The notes: a model not told the origin generated them from the letters alone. A stretch of DNA of 64,000 bases from Alkaliphilus flagellatus (GCF_018919215.1 NZ_JAHLQK010000004.1:248001-312000); one strand, 5' to 3'. Positions 8,605 to 18,866 are shown, numbered from the stretch's first letter. Numbers and translations are program-made.

Positions 8605-8808
8605 ATGGCTTCAAGAAATAAAGTTGTTGTTCCAGAAGCTCGTCAAGCTCTTAATCAAATGAAGTTAGAAATCGCTAGTGAGTTAGGTCTTTCTAATTAT
8701 GATGGAGTAGACAAGGGTAATTTAACAGCTAGACAAAATGGATACGTTGGTGGATATATGACAAAACGTTTAGTTGAAATGGCTCAAAGACAAATGAGTG
8801 GAAAATAA
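8605..8808 (+). CDS. Alpha/beta-type small acid-soluble spore protein
   Basis: 67 residues. It contains the SASP signatures EIASELGLSNYDGVDKGNLTARQNG with the GPR protease site within ELG-Y-G region, and GYVGGYMTKRLVEMAQ. These proteins coat and protect spore DNA and are degraded by GPR at germination. Expected to be under sigma-G in the forespore; I could not place a convincing sigma-G promoter. The ATG at 8605 has AGGAGGAG 7 nt upstream; the longer open frame has no such site. It shows directly that the organism forms spores. Confidence 0.95.
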   Translation: MASRNKVVVPEARQALNQMKLEIASELGLSNYDGVDKGNLTARQNGYVGGYMTKRLVEMAQRQMSGK

Positions 8809-8841
8809 TAAAATTATAGTTTAATATAAAATATTTATCAT

Positions 8842-8877
8842 AAAAAATGAGATGCTCTAGAGAGCATCTCATTTTTT
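8842..8877. terminator. Bidirectional terminator after the SASP gene
   Basis: AAAAAATGAGATGCTC-TAGA-GAGCATCTCATTTTTT, a perfect stem with T-runs on both strands. It serves the SASP gene and could also stop the ABC exporter transcript from the right. Confidence 0.9.
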
Positions 8878-8979
8878 AGTCTGCAAATTATATATATGCT
8901 GTCTAATACTTTTCAGCAGTGTATAAGACAAATGACTTGTTATTCCTAATAACAGTAAAAATATATAGAAATGATATTT

Positions 8980-9624
8980 TTAATAACAGAATTTCTTGTT
9001 TTTATACACACCAATCATTAAGAAAACGAGTGACACTAATAAAACTAACAAATATTTTGTGGTAATAGTTTTTAAAATTATTTTTTCACCATTCTCAAAT
9101 ATACTTATATAATTAGCGATCTCAGAATTTATAAAAATTGCAAACAATTCGTATATAAGTAAAATCATAAAACTAATAGTAGTTGACTTTAAAGTATAGA
9201 TTAGCATATACAATAACGAAATAAAAAAGAAACATTGAATAATTGTTTTTAAGAACTCTAAAAATACATTATCCCAAAATATACTATACCCTAAAAAAAG
9301 TATACTAATATGTATAATATACCAGATGAATATTAAAAGTATTTGAAAAACCTTAACTTTGCCGGACTCGTCAATACAATATAAAATTTCATTTCCATCT
9401 CCTTCAATATATTTTTTAAATATAAAAGTAATCCACCACAAAGATAAAATAGGTATATACTTTTCCACTTCTCTAAATATCAGAAAATAAGAATTCTCTA
9501 TACTACCTGACATATAAACTATTCCAACACTTAAAATAGGTAGAAAAACATATAAAATAAATAAAGGAATAAAATAATATATCTTTAAATTTTTGAAAGA
9601 AAAATATATGGGTTTTATGTTCAT
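8980..9624 (-). CDS. Hydrophobic membrane protein, third gene of an ABC exporter operon
   Basis: 214 residues with six likely transmembrane helices and almost no soluble part (PIYFSFKNLKIYYFIPLFILY at the N-terminus). No motif recognised. It starts 4 nt after the ATPase gene, so it is translationally linked to it, and is most likely a second ABC-2-type permease or accessory subunit. Last gene of the operon. Confidence 0.7.
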   Translation of the reverse strand: MNIKPIYFSFKNLKIYYFIPLFILYVFLPILSVGIVYMSGSIENSYFLIFREVEKYIPILSLWWITFIFKKYIEGDGNEILYCIDESGKVKVFQILLIFIWYIIHISILFLGYSIFWDNVFLEFLKTIIQCFFFISLLYMLIYTLKSTTISFMILLIYELFAIFINSEIANYISIFENGEKIILKTITTKYLLVLLVSLVFLMIGVYKNKKFCY

Positions 9625-9628
9625 TATA

Positions 9629-10468
9629 TTATATTCCTTTCAATATGCACATATATCCATCTTCGATAGTAGGTTCTAAACTTTTGTGTCCTTCTTTTTT
9701 GTTTGAAAGTACCCTTAAAAACTCTTCTCCATTTCTAAAAAAAGTTTTTTCAACATACCAATTAGAATCAATTCCTATTCCTTGTTTTACTTCAAAAACT
9801 TTTCCTCTTGCTATAGATATAATTTCTTCGCTATTTCCCATTTTAAATATTTTGCCATCATTCATGATTATCATTTTATTGCAACATGTTTCAACATCTT
9901 CTACAATATGGGTAGAAATTATAATTATCTTGTCCTCTTTTATAGAGGACAAAAGATTTTTAAATCTTATTCTTTCTTCTGGGTCAAGTCCAGCAGTTGG
10001 TTCATCAAAAATTATTATTTGAGGATTTCCTAATATTGCTTGTGCAATACCTAGTCTTCTAACCATCCCACCAGATAAAGTCGATACTTTATTATTAACT
10101 CTATCTTGTAAATTAACTTTTTTCAAACTCTCTTTAATACAAGTGTCCATAGATTCCTTAGATATTTTTTTTAGAACAGCAAAGTATTGAAGATTATCAT
10201 ATACCGTTAATTCTTTAAATAATCCGAATTTTTGTGGAAGATATCCTATGTTTTTTGAAAATGCATTATTATTAGTAACGTCTATTCCTTGAAATCTTAT
10301 ATTTCCTTTAGTGATATCATACAAGTTAACTATACACCTAATTAACGTTGTTTTGCCTGCTCCATTTGGACCTAAAAGTCCATATACTCCAGTTTTTAAA
10401 CTTATAGAGATCTCTTTCAATACTTCTTTTTTTTTAAATGATTTATTTAAATCTAAAATCTCTAACAC
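9629..10468 (-). CDS. ABC transporter ATP-binding protein (exporter type)
   Basis: 279 residues with Walker A GPNGAGKTT, Q-loop YLPQKFGLF, signature LSGGMVRR, Walker B IIIFDEPTAG and switch His in STHIVED. The C-terminal 60 residues are an extra domain usual in drug/peptide exporters (CcmA/BcrA type). It is flanked by two membrane proteins with gaps of 1 and 4 nt. It powers the export or translocation performed by these permeases; the substrate is not evident. Confidence 0.9.
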   Translation of the reverse strand: MLEILDLNKSFKKKEVLKEISISLKTGVYGLLGPNGAGKTTLIRCIVNLYDITKGNIRFQGIDVTNNNAFSKNIGYLPQKFGLFKELTVYDNLQYFAVLKKISKESMDTCIKESLKKVNLQDRVNNKVSTLSGGMVRRLGIAQAILGNPQIIIFDEPTAGLDPEERIRFKNLLSSIKEDKIIIISTHIVEDVETCCNKMIIMNDGKIFKMGNSEEIISIARGKVFEVKQGIGIDSNWYVEKTFFRNGEEFLRVLSNKKEGHKSLEPTIEDGYMCILKGI

Positions 10469-10469
10469 T

Positions 10470-12413
10470 TTAATGACCTCCTTTTGTTAAGTCCCTAATA
10501 AATGTAGTTGAATCTCTTGTATCATTTTTATTTCTTAAAAAGTCATAAGTATTTTTAAGAACATAATTTTCCCCTAATTCATTTATCTTTTTCAAAAATA
10601 AATTATGTAGTTCATAAGATTTATTATTTTCTAATTCTTCTTTTGGGATATTAAGAATTCTATTCTTATATAAAAGATAGTCAAAGAATATACTTTTAAT
10701 CTCAATTTTTTTAATATCTTGCGGTATAGTAGATTGCAAGAAACCTTGTACTAAATTTTCTTTATCTAAACCATATATAAAAATATGGTCTTTAAAACTT
10801 ACTAAACCATTATCCATTACACGACTAGTAAATGTAGCTGGAGATTGAAAAATTTTTTTACCAGTAATATTAAATTCCTCATTTTCTAGAAACATGTTTT
10901 TGTATGGTTCCAATATATTGTTAATATCTAATAAAGCATTGGTATTTAATTTTTCTAAAGTTAAACCATAAAAAATATTATTTCCAATATTCTTTTCTTC
11001 TACAAAACCTCCAATTAAGGTAACCGCTTGTGCTTCACCAAAGAAATTATTATTGTCTTTTTGCAAGTTTGAGTAAATATCTAAGTTAGATTTTGTGGAT
11101 ACATTAAATTTAATATTATCATCTCTTATTATTGGAATATATGAAGATTGTTCCTTCAAATATATTTTTTTATATCCTTCTATTGGATAGTAGGGAAAAC
11201 AGCCTGGAAGTAAAACTCCCTGAGAATTGCTATAAAATACTGGACTATATCCACTATATAAAATTCTTATTTCTTCTAGTTTTTCATTAGTAGGGTTAAA
11301 TACTTCTAGGTAATCGCCTTCTCTTCTGAATTCTAATATTTCATTTTTTTTACTAAGTATTTTTTCAACCTTATAATTTCTATATAGGGTAAATTTATAG
11401 CTATTTAAATATTCTTTTTCATCTAAGGAAATTTTTATATCACTATGTAATTGCCTGCCTATAGTAAGGTCCATACCATATGCTAAAATATTAAATTCTA
11501 CATTTTCTTCTTTTTGAACATCCTTTATATAATACAATTCATCAAAGGCCACAAAACTGTTAGGGTTATAATCTTTCTTTACTATGCTACCTGGTTTAGT
11601 ATATGAATACAAATTGATAAGTGAAAAAGATAGTAATATTATGGCTACAAAATTTAATAATTTAGATTTTTTAGTGCTTAATTTTAACAATACAAAGGAA
11701 CTCAAAAAACATATCCAAAATATTAATAGGTTCCATCTATAAGACTCTATAGACAATCCATATAGTTCTTCTTCAACCCAATCTAAATTTGGAGGTAAAA
11801 TATTAAATATTTCTCTAAGTGGATATATATTTACTTCAAAACCCATAAAGAGTATATAAGGTACGGATTCAAAAATAGGACTTATTAAAACTGTTGAGAA
11901 TATCATTATAAGATATGCAGGAAACCTTTTTAAATATAAGGAAGTTACAGTCCCTATACAAACACCTAAAAATGATACTAAAAAAACATTTAAAAAATTA
12001 TTTAAGAATATATGATACGCATAAGATAATGAGTTTACATTCATAACAAAATATGCAACATAATTATATATCATTATATTTAAAGTCATTATTACTATTA
12101 TAATTACCAATACTGCTAATTTGGAAAAATACAATTTAAATTTTCCATTGTTTATCACTGAAAAACATTCTAATATGCTTTCATTTTTACTTTTTACTAA
12201 GTATTCATAGGATATAAATACAAAGAAAACAAAATAAATTATGCTAATTTTTTGACTATGAATTAGATAATATAGTGCATCTTTATGTATTGACAATTTA
12301 TAAATACCTTCAATTAAATACACATTTACTACAATAGAAAATATAAAGAATCCTAATGCTAAATATATACTTTTAAAAAATAACTTAAAATTTTTTCTTA
12401 TTAAGGTAATCAT
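10470..12413 (-). CDS. Large ABC-2-type permease with extracytoplasmic domain
   Basis: 647 residues: six hydrophobic segments in residues 15-250, one at about 253-272, then a polar region of some 370 residues without membrane spans that would lie outside the cell. This layout (M1 peptidase-like or unknown ectodomain attached to an ABC-2 core) is seen in Firmicute exporters, but I see no HExxH metal site. AAGGGG lies before the ATG. It is the first gene of the three-gene operon, overlapping the ATPase gene closely (1-nt gap). Confidence 0.75.
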   Translation of the reverse strand: MITLIRKNFKLFFKSIYLALGFFIFSIVVNVYLIEGIYKLSIHKDALYYLIHSQKISIIYFVFFVFISYEYLVKSKNESILECFSVINNGKFKLYFSKLAVLVIIIVIMTLNIMIYNYVAYFVMNVNSLSYAYHIFLNNFLNVFLVSFLGVCIGTVTSLYLKRFPAYLIMIFSTVLISPIFESVPYILFMGFEVNIYPLREIFNILPPNLDWVEEELYGLSIESYRWNLLIFWICFLSSFVLLKLSTKKSKLLNFVAIILLSFSLINLYSYTKPGSIVKKDYNPNSFVAFDELYYIKDVQKEENVEFNILAYGMDLTIGRQLHSDIKISLDEKEYLNSYKFTLYRNYKVEKILSKKNEILEFRREGDYLEVFNPTNEKLEEIRILYSGYSPVFYSNSQGVLLPGCFPYYPIEGYKKIYLKEQSSYIPIIRDDNIKFNVSTKSNLDIYSNLQKDNNNFFGEAQAVTLIGGFVEEKNIGNNIFYGLTLEKLNTNALLDINNILEPYKNMFLENEEFNITGKKIFQSPATFTSRVMDNGLVSFKDHIFIYGLDKENLVQGFLQSTIPQDIKKIEIKSIFFDYLLYKNRILNIPKEELENNKSYELHNLFLKKINELGENYVLKNTYDFLRNKNDTRDSTTFIRDLTKGGH

Positions 12414-12448
12414 TTAAATTCCCCTTTAAATTGCAAATTTTATAAAAT

Positions 12449-12480
12449 TATTAGATGGAGAATTTCTTCTCCATCTAATG
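12449..12480 (-). terminator. Hairpin upstream of the ABC exporter operon
   Basis: CATTAGATGGAG pairs with CTCCATCTAATG on either side of AAGAAATT. There is no good U-run after it on the minus strand, so it may attenuate, process or mark the end of the 40-codon reading frame upstream rather than fully terminate. Confidence 0.5.
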
Positions 12481-12513
12481 ATTATATGCTAGAAATAGTG
12501 AATAAGCATCTGT

Positions 12514-12636
12514 TTAATACCAAATTGAACCTACAGCTTCAGACCCTATAAGACCATATCCTTGTTTTATGTCCAAAAATACATTACCATATATTTGTAT
12601 ATTATTCAATGATAACCATATGATTTTGTAGAACAT
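12514..12636 (-). CDS. Possible 40-aa peptide or remnant upstream of the ABC exporter
   Basis: An open frame from ATG 12636 to TAA 12514, same strand as the exporter operon, separated from it by a hairpin. The C-terminal half is Gly-rich (KQGYGLIGSEAVGSIWY). No ribosome site precedes the ATG, and the bases upstream look like decayed coding sequence, so this may be the end of a pseudogene rather than an exported peptide. No family recognised. Confidence 0.25.
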   Translation of the reverse strand: MFYKIIWLSLNNIQIYGNVFLDIKQGYGLIGSEAVGSIWY

Positions 12637-12639
12637 ATT

Positions 12640-12834
12640 ATGACACATGAAATAATTTCATTAAAATTATTAGTTTTATATAGAACCTTTTCTAATTCAG
12701 ATCATCTAACTGTTCTATTAATATCCTAACGCTTAGCTTAAATATATATTGTAGAAGCCTAGTTTGTCTTCTTTTATAATGCCATTTACACCTTTATTAC
12801 TTATAATAGATCCAATATATTAAAAAATAGTCTA
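12640..12834 (-). pseudogene. Decayed coding sequence, SPOR-like fragments
   Basis: Minus-strand translation in two frames gives pieces such as SNKGVNGIIKEDKLGFYNIYLS and, one frame over, RILIEQLDDLN, broken by several stops. The spacing 'GxNGxIKExxGFYxIxL' followed by 'LxxQLxxL' resembles SPOR peptidoglycan-binding repeats. Too degraded to assign with confidence. The rest of the 12.4-13.0 kb gap shows only AT-rich sequence and a hairpin. Confidence 0.3.
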
Positions 12835-12881
12835 TTTAAAGAAGACACTGAAAGATTATGCTTTTCAGTGCCTTCTTTAAA
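12835..12881. terminator. Strong hairpin in the 12.4-13.0 kb gap
   Basis: TTTAAAGAAG(A)CACTGAAA pairs with TTTCAGTG(C)CTTCTTTAAA, about 17 bp with one mismatch. No intact gene ends at it on either strand, which suggests that a lost gene once did. Confidence 0.5.
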
Positions 12882-13009
12882 ATATCATCTCATTTTTCAG
12901 ATTAAAAATTATATATTATAATTCATTTCAACAATTATACTTTAAAAATCACTATAAATAGATTAATATATTATATAAAGGTTAAACGTTTTTAGAAAGA
13001 GGTGTATTT

Positions 13010-13537
13010 ATGTTTACCAATAACTCTCAACAGTTAGCAGAAAACAAACTGCTTCTTCTTCATATATTTGATCGTATTGAGTTTCCAATGTCAAACCCAC
13101 AGATTACTCAGTTTGTTTTAGAAAATGATATTATGAATTATTTTATGCTTCAACAATTTTTAGGTGAGCTAAAGGATTCAAAGTTTATTATTGAAAAGCA
13201 AGAGGATAATGAACATATTTTCATAATTACAGAAAAGGGAAAAAGCACATTAAGCTATTTTGTCAATCGTATCCCAAAATCTCAAATTGATCGAATAGAT
13301 CAATTGTTAAATGTTCAAAAAGAAAAGTTTATAAAGAACACACAAGTTAAGGCTGATTACATAAAGATAAAAGATGATGAATATTTAGTTAAGCTTGGAG
13401 TAATTGAGAAAGACATGCCTATTATTAATTTAAAATTAAGTGTAGCTAATAATAAACATGCAAAACAAATTTGTGAAAAATGGCGCGAAAGTGCTCCAAG
13501 CCTGTATGGTCAAATTATTAATCTATTAATTGAATAG
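13010..13537 (+). CDS. DUF4364 family winged-helix protein
   Basis: 175 residues. The N-terminus NKLLLLHIFDRIEFPMSNPQITQFVLENDIMNYFMLQQFLGELKDSKFI is a winged-helix segment, followed by a wing IITEKGKSTLSYF and a beta-rich C-terminal domain. This matches DUF4364, a clostridial family of putative transcription regulators. AAAGAGGTGTATTT precedes the ATG. It stands alone, convergent with the propeller gene. Its targets are unknown. Confidence 0.85.
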   Translation: MFTNNSQQLAENKLLLLHIFDRIEFPMSNPQITQFVLENDIMNYFMLQQFLGELKDSKFIIEKQEDNEHIFIITEKGKSTLSYFVNRIPKSQIDRIDQLLNVQKEKFIKNTQVKADYIKIKDDEYLVKLGVIEKDMPIINLKLSVANNKHAKQICEKWRESAPSLYGQIINLLIE

Positions 13538-13555
13538 TTTTTTGTTTAAAGTATT

Positions 13556-13593
13556 AGCTGGCATAATATCTACTATGTAGAAATATGCCAGCT
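13556..13593. terminator. Convergent hairpin between DUF4364 and propeller genes
   Basis: AGCTGGCATA and TATGCCAGCT form a perfect 10-bp stem around 18 nt. It lies between the two converging genes. Confidence 0.6.
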
Positions 13594-13619
13594 ATATGAA
13601 TTGTATAGGTAATAACACT

Positions 13620-14567
13620 TTAAATAAAGGATTTTTTAATTATGCTAGTGGGCTCTTTACCTACTGATATACTTTGTATCACTTTTCTTGTATGTGTATC
13701 AACTATATCAACTGTATTTTTCTGTATACTAGTAACAAACAGTCTTCCTTTTTCACTATCTAATTCTATACCATGGGGCATAGAATTAACTTTAATCTCT
13801 CCAGAATATTTATTATTTTGTATATCATATATATGAACGCAGCTCATATCAGAATCTGTAATATATAAGTATTCATTTGTTTTATCACTAGTTGCTTCAA
13901 CTGGCATTTTGCCAATAGTTATTGTTTTTATTTCTTTTAATGTTTTTGTTTCGTAAATAACTACCTTTCCTTTTCTGCTAAATTGATCACTATAATTAAC
14001 TGCAAATAAAAACTCACCACTGGCATCGATTCTTAAATGCCATGGGTTACATTCCACCTTATGGTTTTTAAGTCTTTCGTTTGTTCTAGTTTCAATCTCA
14101 GTTATCTCGCCAGAACCATAATTACCTATAAAAATACGCTCCTGATCATTTGTCATAGCCATACCGTGAGGCATTTCTCCTGTAGGAAGCTGTATAATTA
14201 ATTTCAGATTATCCATACTTAAAATTGAAAGACTATTAGAATCCGTATTTGCCACGTATATATGATTGTATTTGGGGCATAGGATAACTTGACTTGGACA
14301 ACTTCCTACAAAGATAGTATCAATTATCTTCTCACTAGTTAAATCTACTACAGAAACACTGCTGTGCCAGCTATTAGGAACATACAAAAGTTTACTTCTT
14401 TCATCTAAAGCAATATGATGAGGCCCGAATTGTGAAGATGAAGAGCATTGTCCATTATAGCATAATTTAATTCTTTGAATTTCTCTTCCTCCGACTAAAT
14501 CTATAACGGAAATAGAATCATCGGAGAAGTTAGAAATGATTAAAGTGTCATTGGATAAACACTTCAT
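13620..14567 (-). CDS. YVTN-type beta-propeller repeat protein
   Basis: 315 residues made of about seven repeats of 40-45 residues, each with 'xxVYVPNSxxxSVSVVDLxxxKIIDTIxVGxxP' character (SISVIDLVGGREI, SVSVVDLTSEKII, SLSILSMDNLKL, TVDIVDTHTRKVI) and repeated HG/H-I turns. This is the surface-layer YVTN family propeller. No signal peptide is visible, so it is probably cytoplasmic or exported otherwise. ATG 14567 follows GAGAGGTGATGG. Its role (ligand binding or scaffold) is unknown. Confidence 0.85.
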   Translation of the reverse strand: MKCLSNDTLIISNFSDDSISVIDLVGGREIQRIKLCYNGQCSSSSQFGPHHIALDERSKLLYVPNSWHSSVSVVDLTSEKIIDTIFVGSCPSQVILCPKYNHIYVANTDSNSLSILSMDNLKLIIQLPTGEMPHGMAMTNDQERIFIGNYGSGEITEIETRTNERLKNHKVECNPWHLRIDASGEFLFAVNYSDQFSRKGKVVIYETKTLKEIKTITIGKMPVEATSDKTNEYLYITDSDMSCVHIYDIQNNKYSGEIKVNSMPHGIELDSEKGRLFVTSIQKNTVDIVDTHTRKVIQSISVGKEPTSIIKKSFI

Positions 14568-14703
14568 CCCATCACCTCTCAATCAAAAGTATACAAAATA
14601 TATTTCCGACTACTCAACTATATTTATTATCTTATGATTGCATTTTATATATGTGACAGGGGATACGTGTTATATCTTTTCTTTATTAAAGTAATAATAT
14701 TCC

Positions 14704-14721
14704 CTCTTATCATGATAAGAG
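14704..14721. promoter_or_regulatory. Perfect 18-bp palindrome in the folC/propeller gap
   Basis: CTCTTATCATGATAAGAG is fully self-complementary. It lies 30 nt after the folC stop and 137 nt before the propeller gene start. No U-run follows, so an operator for the propeller gene is as likely as a terminator of folC. Confidence 0.4.
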
Positions 14722-14750
14722 ATTTTAAATCTAATACCTAAATCTACGGT

Positions 14751-16043
14751 TTATTTAATTAATAATTTTCTTACTTCTCCTATCATATAAAGTGAACCTG
14801 CAAAAACAATCGCTTCATTTGCTTCTGTTTCTTCAATAGCCATGTTTATTGCTTCCTTAATATTTTCACTTACATAGGTTTCTTTTCCAAATACCTTTAA
14901 CTTGTCTGCCAAATCTATGGCCTTCATAGCCCTTGGGTTAGCTGGCCTTGTAGCAATAACCTTATTCATTAAAGGTATAAGATCCTTAAGCACTCCTTCT
15001 ACATCTTTGTCTTGAAGCATTCCTATAACAAAAGTAATTTTATAATCTTTTAGTAAAGCCTCTATACTTTTTCTAAGCGCTTCTGCACCATGTAGATTAT
15101 GTGCTCCATCAATAATTACTACTGGACCTCTTTGTAAAACTTCGAAGCGACCTGGCCATTTTACATTACAAAGCCCACCTAATACTGCTTCATCGCTAAT
15201 ATTAATATTTCTATACTTACGCAAAACTTCAACTGCACCAATAGCTGTACAAGCATTATATATTTGGTGGATTCCAACTAATTGTATTTCTATATTATCA
15301 TAAACATTACCTAATATATTTACTGAAAAAACTTGTTCTTCTATAGTACTTTTATGTATGGTTAACTCATCAAAGCTTGTTACAAAAAGTTTACTATTTC
15401 TTTCCGTGCATAAATTTCTAAATACCTCTATAACTTCCGCTTCTTGAGGATAAGATAATACAAAGCTATTTTCTTTAATTATACCGCCTTTTTCATATGC
15501 AATTTTATCTAGTGTATCTCCTAAATATTCTGTATGATCCAGTCCAATAGGTGTGATTACAGATAGAAGTGGATCTTCTACAACATTAGTCGCATCCAAC
15601 CTGCCACCAAGCCCTACTTCTAATACAAGAAAATCTATATTTTCCTTAGCATAATAGTAAAATGCTATAGCTGTTACAACTTCAAACTCCGTAGGATGAT
15701 TTTTCCCTTCCTTTACCATTCCCTCTATTTTCTCTTTAACAATAGCGGTTATATTAGCCAGTTTATCCTTTGGAATATTTTCATCATTTATCCTCATTCT
15801 TTCGGTAAATTCTTCAAGGTATGGTGAGGTATATAGTCCAACACGATATCCTGCTTCTTTTAATATGCTATGTATATATGAAGAGGTTGATCCTTTACCA
15901 TTTGTTCCTGCTACATGGATAATCTTTAGTTCTTTATGTGGATTACCTAATAGGCTTAATAAATACTTTATATTTTCTAAACCTAATTTACTACCAAATT
16001 TATAAGTTCCATGAATGTAATCTAAGGCTTCTTGATAATTCAT
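14751..16043 (-). CDS. folC: Bifunctional folylpolyglutamate synthase / dihydrofolate synthase
   Basis: 430 residues, normal length. It adds glutamate to dihydropteroate and to folates. P-loop GTNGKGST at 46-53, the Omega-loop TSPYLEEFTERMRIN, LEVGLGGRLDATNVV and DHTEYLGDTLDKIAYEKGGI are all the FolC pattern, and the C-terminal domain has IDGAHNLHGAEALRKSI. The gene follows valS on the same strand after a terminator, the common clostridial order valS-folC. Confidence 0.95.
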   Translation of the reverse strand: MNYQEALDYIHGTYKFGSKLGLENIKYLLSLLGNPHKELKIIHVAGTNGKGSTSSYIHSILKEAGYRVGLYTSPYLEEFTERMRINDENIPKDKLANITAIVKEKIEGMVKEGKNHPTEFEVVTAIAFYYYAKENIDFLVLEVGLGGRLDATNVVEDPLLSVITPIGLDHTEYLGDTLDKIAYEKGGIIKENSFVLSYPQEAEVIEVFRNLCTERNSKLFVTSFDELTIHKSTIEEQVFSVNILGNVYDNIEIQLVGIHQIYNACTAIGAVEVLRKYRNINISDEAVLGGLCNVKWPGRFEVLQRGPVVIIDGAHNLHGAEALRKSIEALLKDYKITFVIGMLQDKDVEGVLKDLIPLMNKVIATRPANPRAMKAIDLADKLKVFGKETYVSENIKEAINMAIEETEANEAIVFAGSLYMIGEVRKLLIK

Positions 16044-16133
16044 TTTTCCACTCCATTCTAAATGTTATAATATTTAGTCTTTTAATTATAATATCAAAGT
16101 TTGAATATATATTAAATCTTATTTTTTATTAAG

Positions 16134-16162
16134 TAAAAATAGCCTACATTAAATGCAGGCTA
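16134..16162 (-). terminator. Terminator of valS
   Basis: TAGCCTGCAT-TTA-ATGTAGGCTA with TTTTTA after it on the minus strand, 14 nt beyond the valS stop. Confidence 0.85.
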
Positions 16163-16175
16163 CTGTTTATATTGT

Positions 16176-18830
16176 TTATCCTCTATTTTTTAATGATTCT
16201 AATCTTTCTAACACGCTATTTAGCATTTGCTCATACTTTGCCTGTTTTTGCTTTTCTTCCTCAATTAAATGAGTTGGTGCCTTACTAACAAATCCTTCGT
16301 TAGAAAGTTTACCCACTACTCTTTTAATTTCTCCCTCTAGTTTTGACTTTTCCTTTTCTAATCTTTCAATTTCCTTTTCAAAGTCAATTAAGTCATCTAA
16401 AGGTAAAAACAGCTCAGCTCCTTGAATAACTGTAGATACAGCATCAGAAGGTATTTGATCTTTACTTTTTGCCAACTCAATTTCTGAAACACTTGCTAAA
16501 GTCCTAAAGTATTCCTCGTTGTCTAATATTGTTTTAGCAATTGCATCCTTTGTAGTTAGAACAATAAGCTTTGCCTTTCGTGAAGGTATAACATTCATCT
16601 CTGCTCTAACATTACGAATGCTTTTAATTGCACTCATGATTAATTCCATTTGCTCTTCTGCTAAACTGCATATTTCATTTTCTTTGTACTTAGGCCACTC
16701 TGCTACAATTACACTATCTTTTACAGTAGGTAAATTTTGCCATATTTCTTCTGTTATAAATGGCATAAACGGATGTAAAAGTTTTAAAATATTTTCTAAT
16801 ATATAGGTTAGAGTATATTGTGCCGCTCTTTTCTTATTAATATCTTCACCATAAAGTCTTGGTTTTACTAACTCTATATACCAGTCACAATACTCATTCC
16901 ATATAAAATCATAAAGTTTTTGTACAGCAAGACCTAACTCAAATTTATCCATGTTTTCTGTTATTTCTCTGGCTACTTTATTAAGTCTAGAAATTATCCA
17001 TCTATCTACCACAGTAAGTTCAGACTCTACACTGTCCTTATCAATATAATCAACATCTAAGTTCATTAATACAAATCTTGTAGCATTCCATAACTTATTT
17101 GCAAAATTTCGACTAGATTCTAATTTTTCCATATGGAATCGCATGTCATTTCCCGGGGAATTTCCCGTAACTAGAGTAAATCTTAATGCGTCTGCTCCAT
17201 ATTGATCTATAATTTCAAGGGGATCAATACCATTCCCTAAGGATTTGCTCATTTTTCTACCTTCTGCATCTCTTACAAGTCCATGAATAAATACATGTTT
17301 AAATGGTACATCATTCATAAACTCTAGTCCTGAAAAAGCCATACGAACTACCCAGAAGAAAATAATATCATATCCTGTTACTAATACATCTGTTGGGTAG
17401 AAATATTCAAGTTCCTTAGTTCCTTCTGGCCAGCCTAATGTGGAGAATGGCCATAGAGCTGAACTAAACCAAGTATCTAATACATCCTCATCCTGTTTAA
17501 AGTTATTTGAATTACATTTTTCGCAAGTAGTTGGTGCTTCCTTTGAAACAACTAGGTGTCCACAACTAGAGCAATAATAAGCTGGAATACGATGACCCCA
17601 CCATAATTGTCTAGAAATACACCAATCCCTAATATTTTCTAACCAATGTAAATAGGTTTTAGAGAAACGATCAGGAATAAATTTAATTCTTCCATCCTTA
17701 ACAGCTTCAATAGCTGGTGCTGCAAGAGGCTCCATTTTTACAAACCATTGATCTGATGTTAAAGGTTCCACTACTGTATCACATCTATAGCATTGGCCTA
17801 CATTATGACTATGCTCCTTAATTTTAACTAACAATCCTTGTTCCTCTAAATCCTTTACAATAGCCTTCCTTGCCTCGTATCTTGACATACCTGCATATTT
17901 GCCACCCTTTGCATTTATTGTAGCATCATCATTCATAACAATAATTTGAGGAAGATTATGTCTTAGTCCTACTTCAAAGTCGTTAGGATCATGGGCTGGA
18001 GTAATCTTTACAGCTCCTGTTCCAAATTCAGGATCTACATATTCATCGGCTACTATGATAATTTCTCTATTAACTAAAGGTAAAATTGCATATTTACCAA
18101 TTAAGTGCTTATATCTTTCGTCTTCTGGATGTACTGCAATAGCTGTATCACCAAGCATAGTTTCTGGTCTTGTAGTTGCAATTTCTATTACTTCATCACT
18201 ATCCTTAATTGGATAGTTTATATGCCAAAAATGTCCTGCCTTCTCATCATGTTCAACTTCTGCATCTGAAAGAGAAGTTTTACACTCTGGACACCAATTA
18301 ATAATACGGTTTCCTCTATATATTAATCCCTTTTCATATAATTTGATAAATACCTCTGTTACTGCATTACTAAGTCCTTCGTCTAATGTAAATCGTTCTC
18401 TAGACCAGTCACAAGAGTCCCCCAATTTTTTCATTTGATCTACTATTCTTCCTCCATACTCCTCTTTCCACTTCCAGGCTCTTTCTAAAAACCCTTCTCT
18501 ACCCACATCTAGCTTACTTAGTCCTTCTTCTTCCTTAATATTTTCAACTACCTTTACCTCTGTTGCTATACTTGCATGGTCTGTGCCTGGCTGCCATAGA
18601 GCTTCATAACCCTGCATCCTTTTCCAACGAATTAAAATATCTTGAAGTGTATGATCTAGTGCATGACCCATATGGAGTTGTCCTGTTATGTTTGGTGGCG
18701 GTAGAACAATGCTGAATGGTTCTTTTTCTGGATCTACTTTTGCTTTAAAATAATTAGCATCCATCCAATGTTTATAAATACGTTCTTCAAACGCCTGAGG
18801 ATTATAATTCTTTTCTAAATTATTTTCCAT
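16176..18830 (-). CDS. valS: Valyl-tRNA synthetase
   Basis: 884 residues, class Ia synthetase charging tRNA-Val. HIGH motif as HMGH at 53-56 within [23 protein letters not shown] in [11 protein letters not shown], editing-domain signature [17 protein letters not shown], zinc-type cysteines CPEC and CSSC...CEKC, and the C-terminal coiled-coil arm ([21 protein letters not shown]). AAGGAGGAATAGATA lies before the ATG. Expression is under a T-box leader just upstream. Confidence 0.97.
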   Translation of the reverse strand: MENNLEKNYNPQAFEERIYKHWMDANYFKAKVDPEKEPFSIVLPPPNITGQLHMGHALDHTLQDILIRWKRMQGYEALWQPGTDHASIATEVKVVENIKEEEGLSKLDVGREGFLERAWKWKEEYGGRIVDQMKKLGDSCDWSRERFTLDEGLSNAVTEVFIKLYEKGLIYRGNRIINWCPECKTSLSDAEVEHDEKAGHFWHINYPIKDSDEVIEIATTRPETMLGDTAIAVHPEDERYKHLIGKYAILPLVNREIIIVADEYVDPEFGTGAVKITPAHDPNDFEVGLRHNLPQIIVMNDDATINAKGGKYAGMSRYEARKAIVKDLEEQGLLVKIKEHSHNVGQCYRCDTVVEPLTSDQWFVKMEPLAAPAIEAVKDGRIKFIPDRFSKTYLHWLENIRDWCISRQLWWGHRIPAYYCSSCGHLVVSKEAPTTCEKCNSNNFKQDEDVLDTWFSSALWPFSTLGWPEGTKELEYFYPTDVLVTGYDIIFFWVVRMAFSGLEFMNDVPFKHVFIHGLVRDAEGRKMSKSLGNGIDPLEIIDQYGADALRFTLVTGNSPGNDMRFHMEKLESSRNFANKLWNATRFVLMNLDVDYIDKDSVESELTVVDRWIISRLNKVAREITENMDKFELGLAVQKLYDFIWNEYCDWYIELVKPRLYGEDINKKRAAQYTLTYILENILKLLHPFMPFITEEIWQNLPTVKDSVIVAEWPKYKENEICSLAEEQMELIMSAIKSIRNVRAEMNVIPSRKAKLIVLTTKDAIAKTILDNEEYFRTLASVSEIELAKSKDQIPSDAVSTVIQGAELFLPLDDLIDFEKEIERLEKEKSKLEGEIKRVVGKLSNEGFVSKAPTHLIEEEKQKQAKYEQMLNSVLERLESLKNRG

Positions 18831-18866
18831 TATCTATTCCTCCTTCAAATTTTATATTTTCTTAAA

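Noticed and set aside
9645-10033. Plus-strand frames of 83-125 codons
   Set aside because: Antisense to the ABC ATPase gene; no ribosome site.
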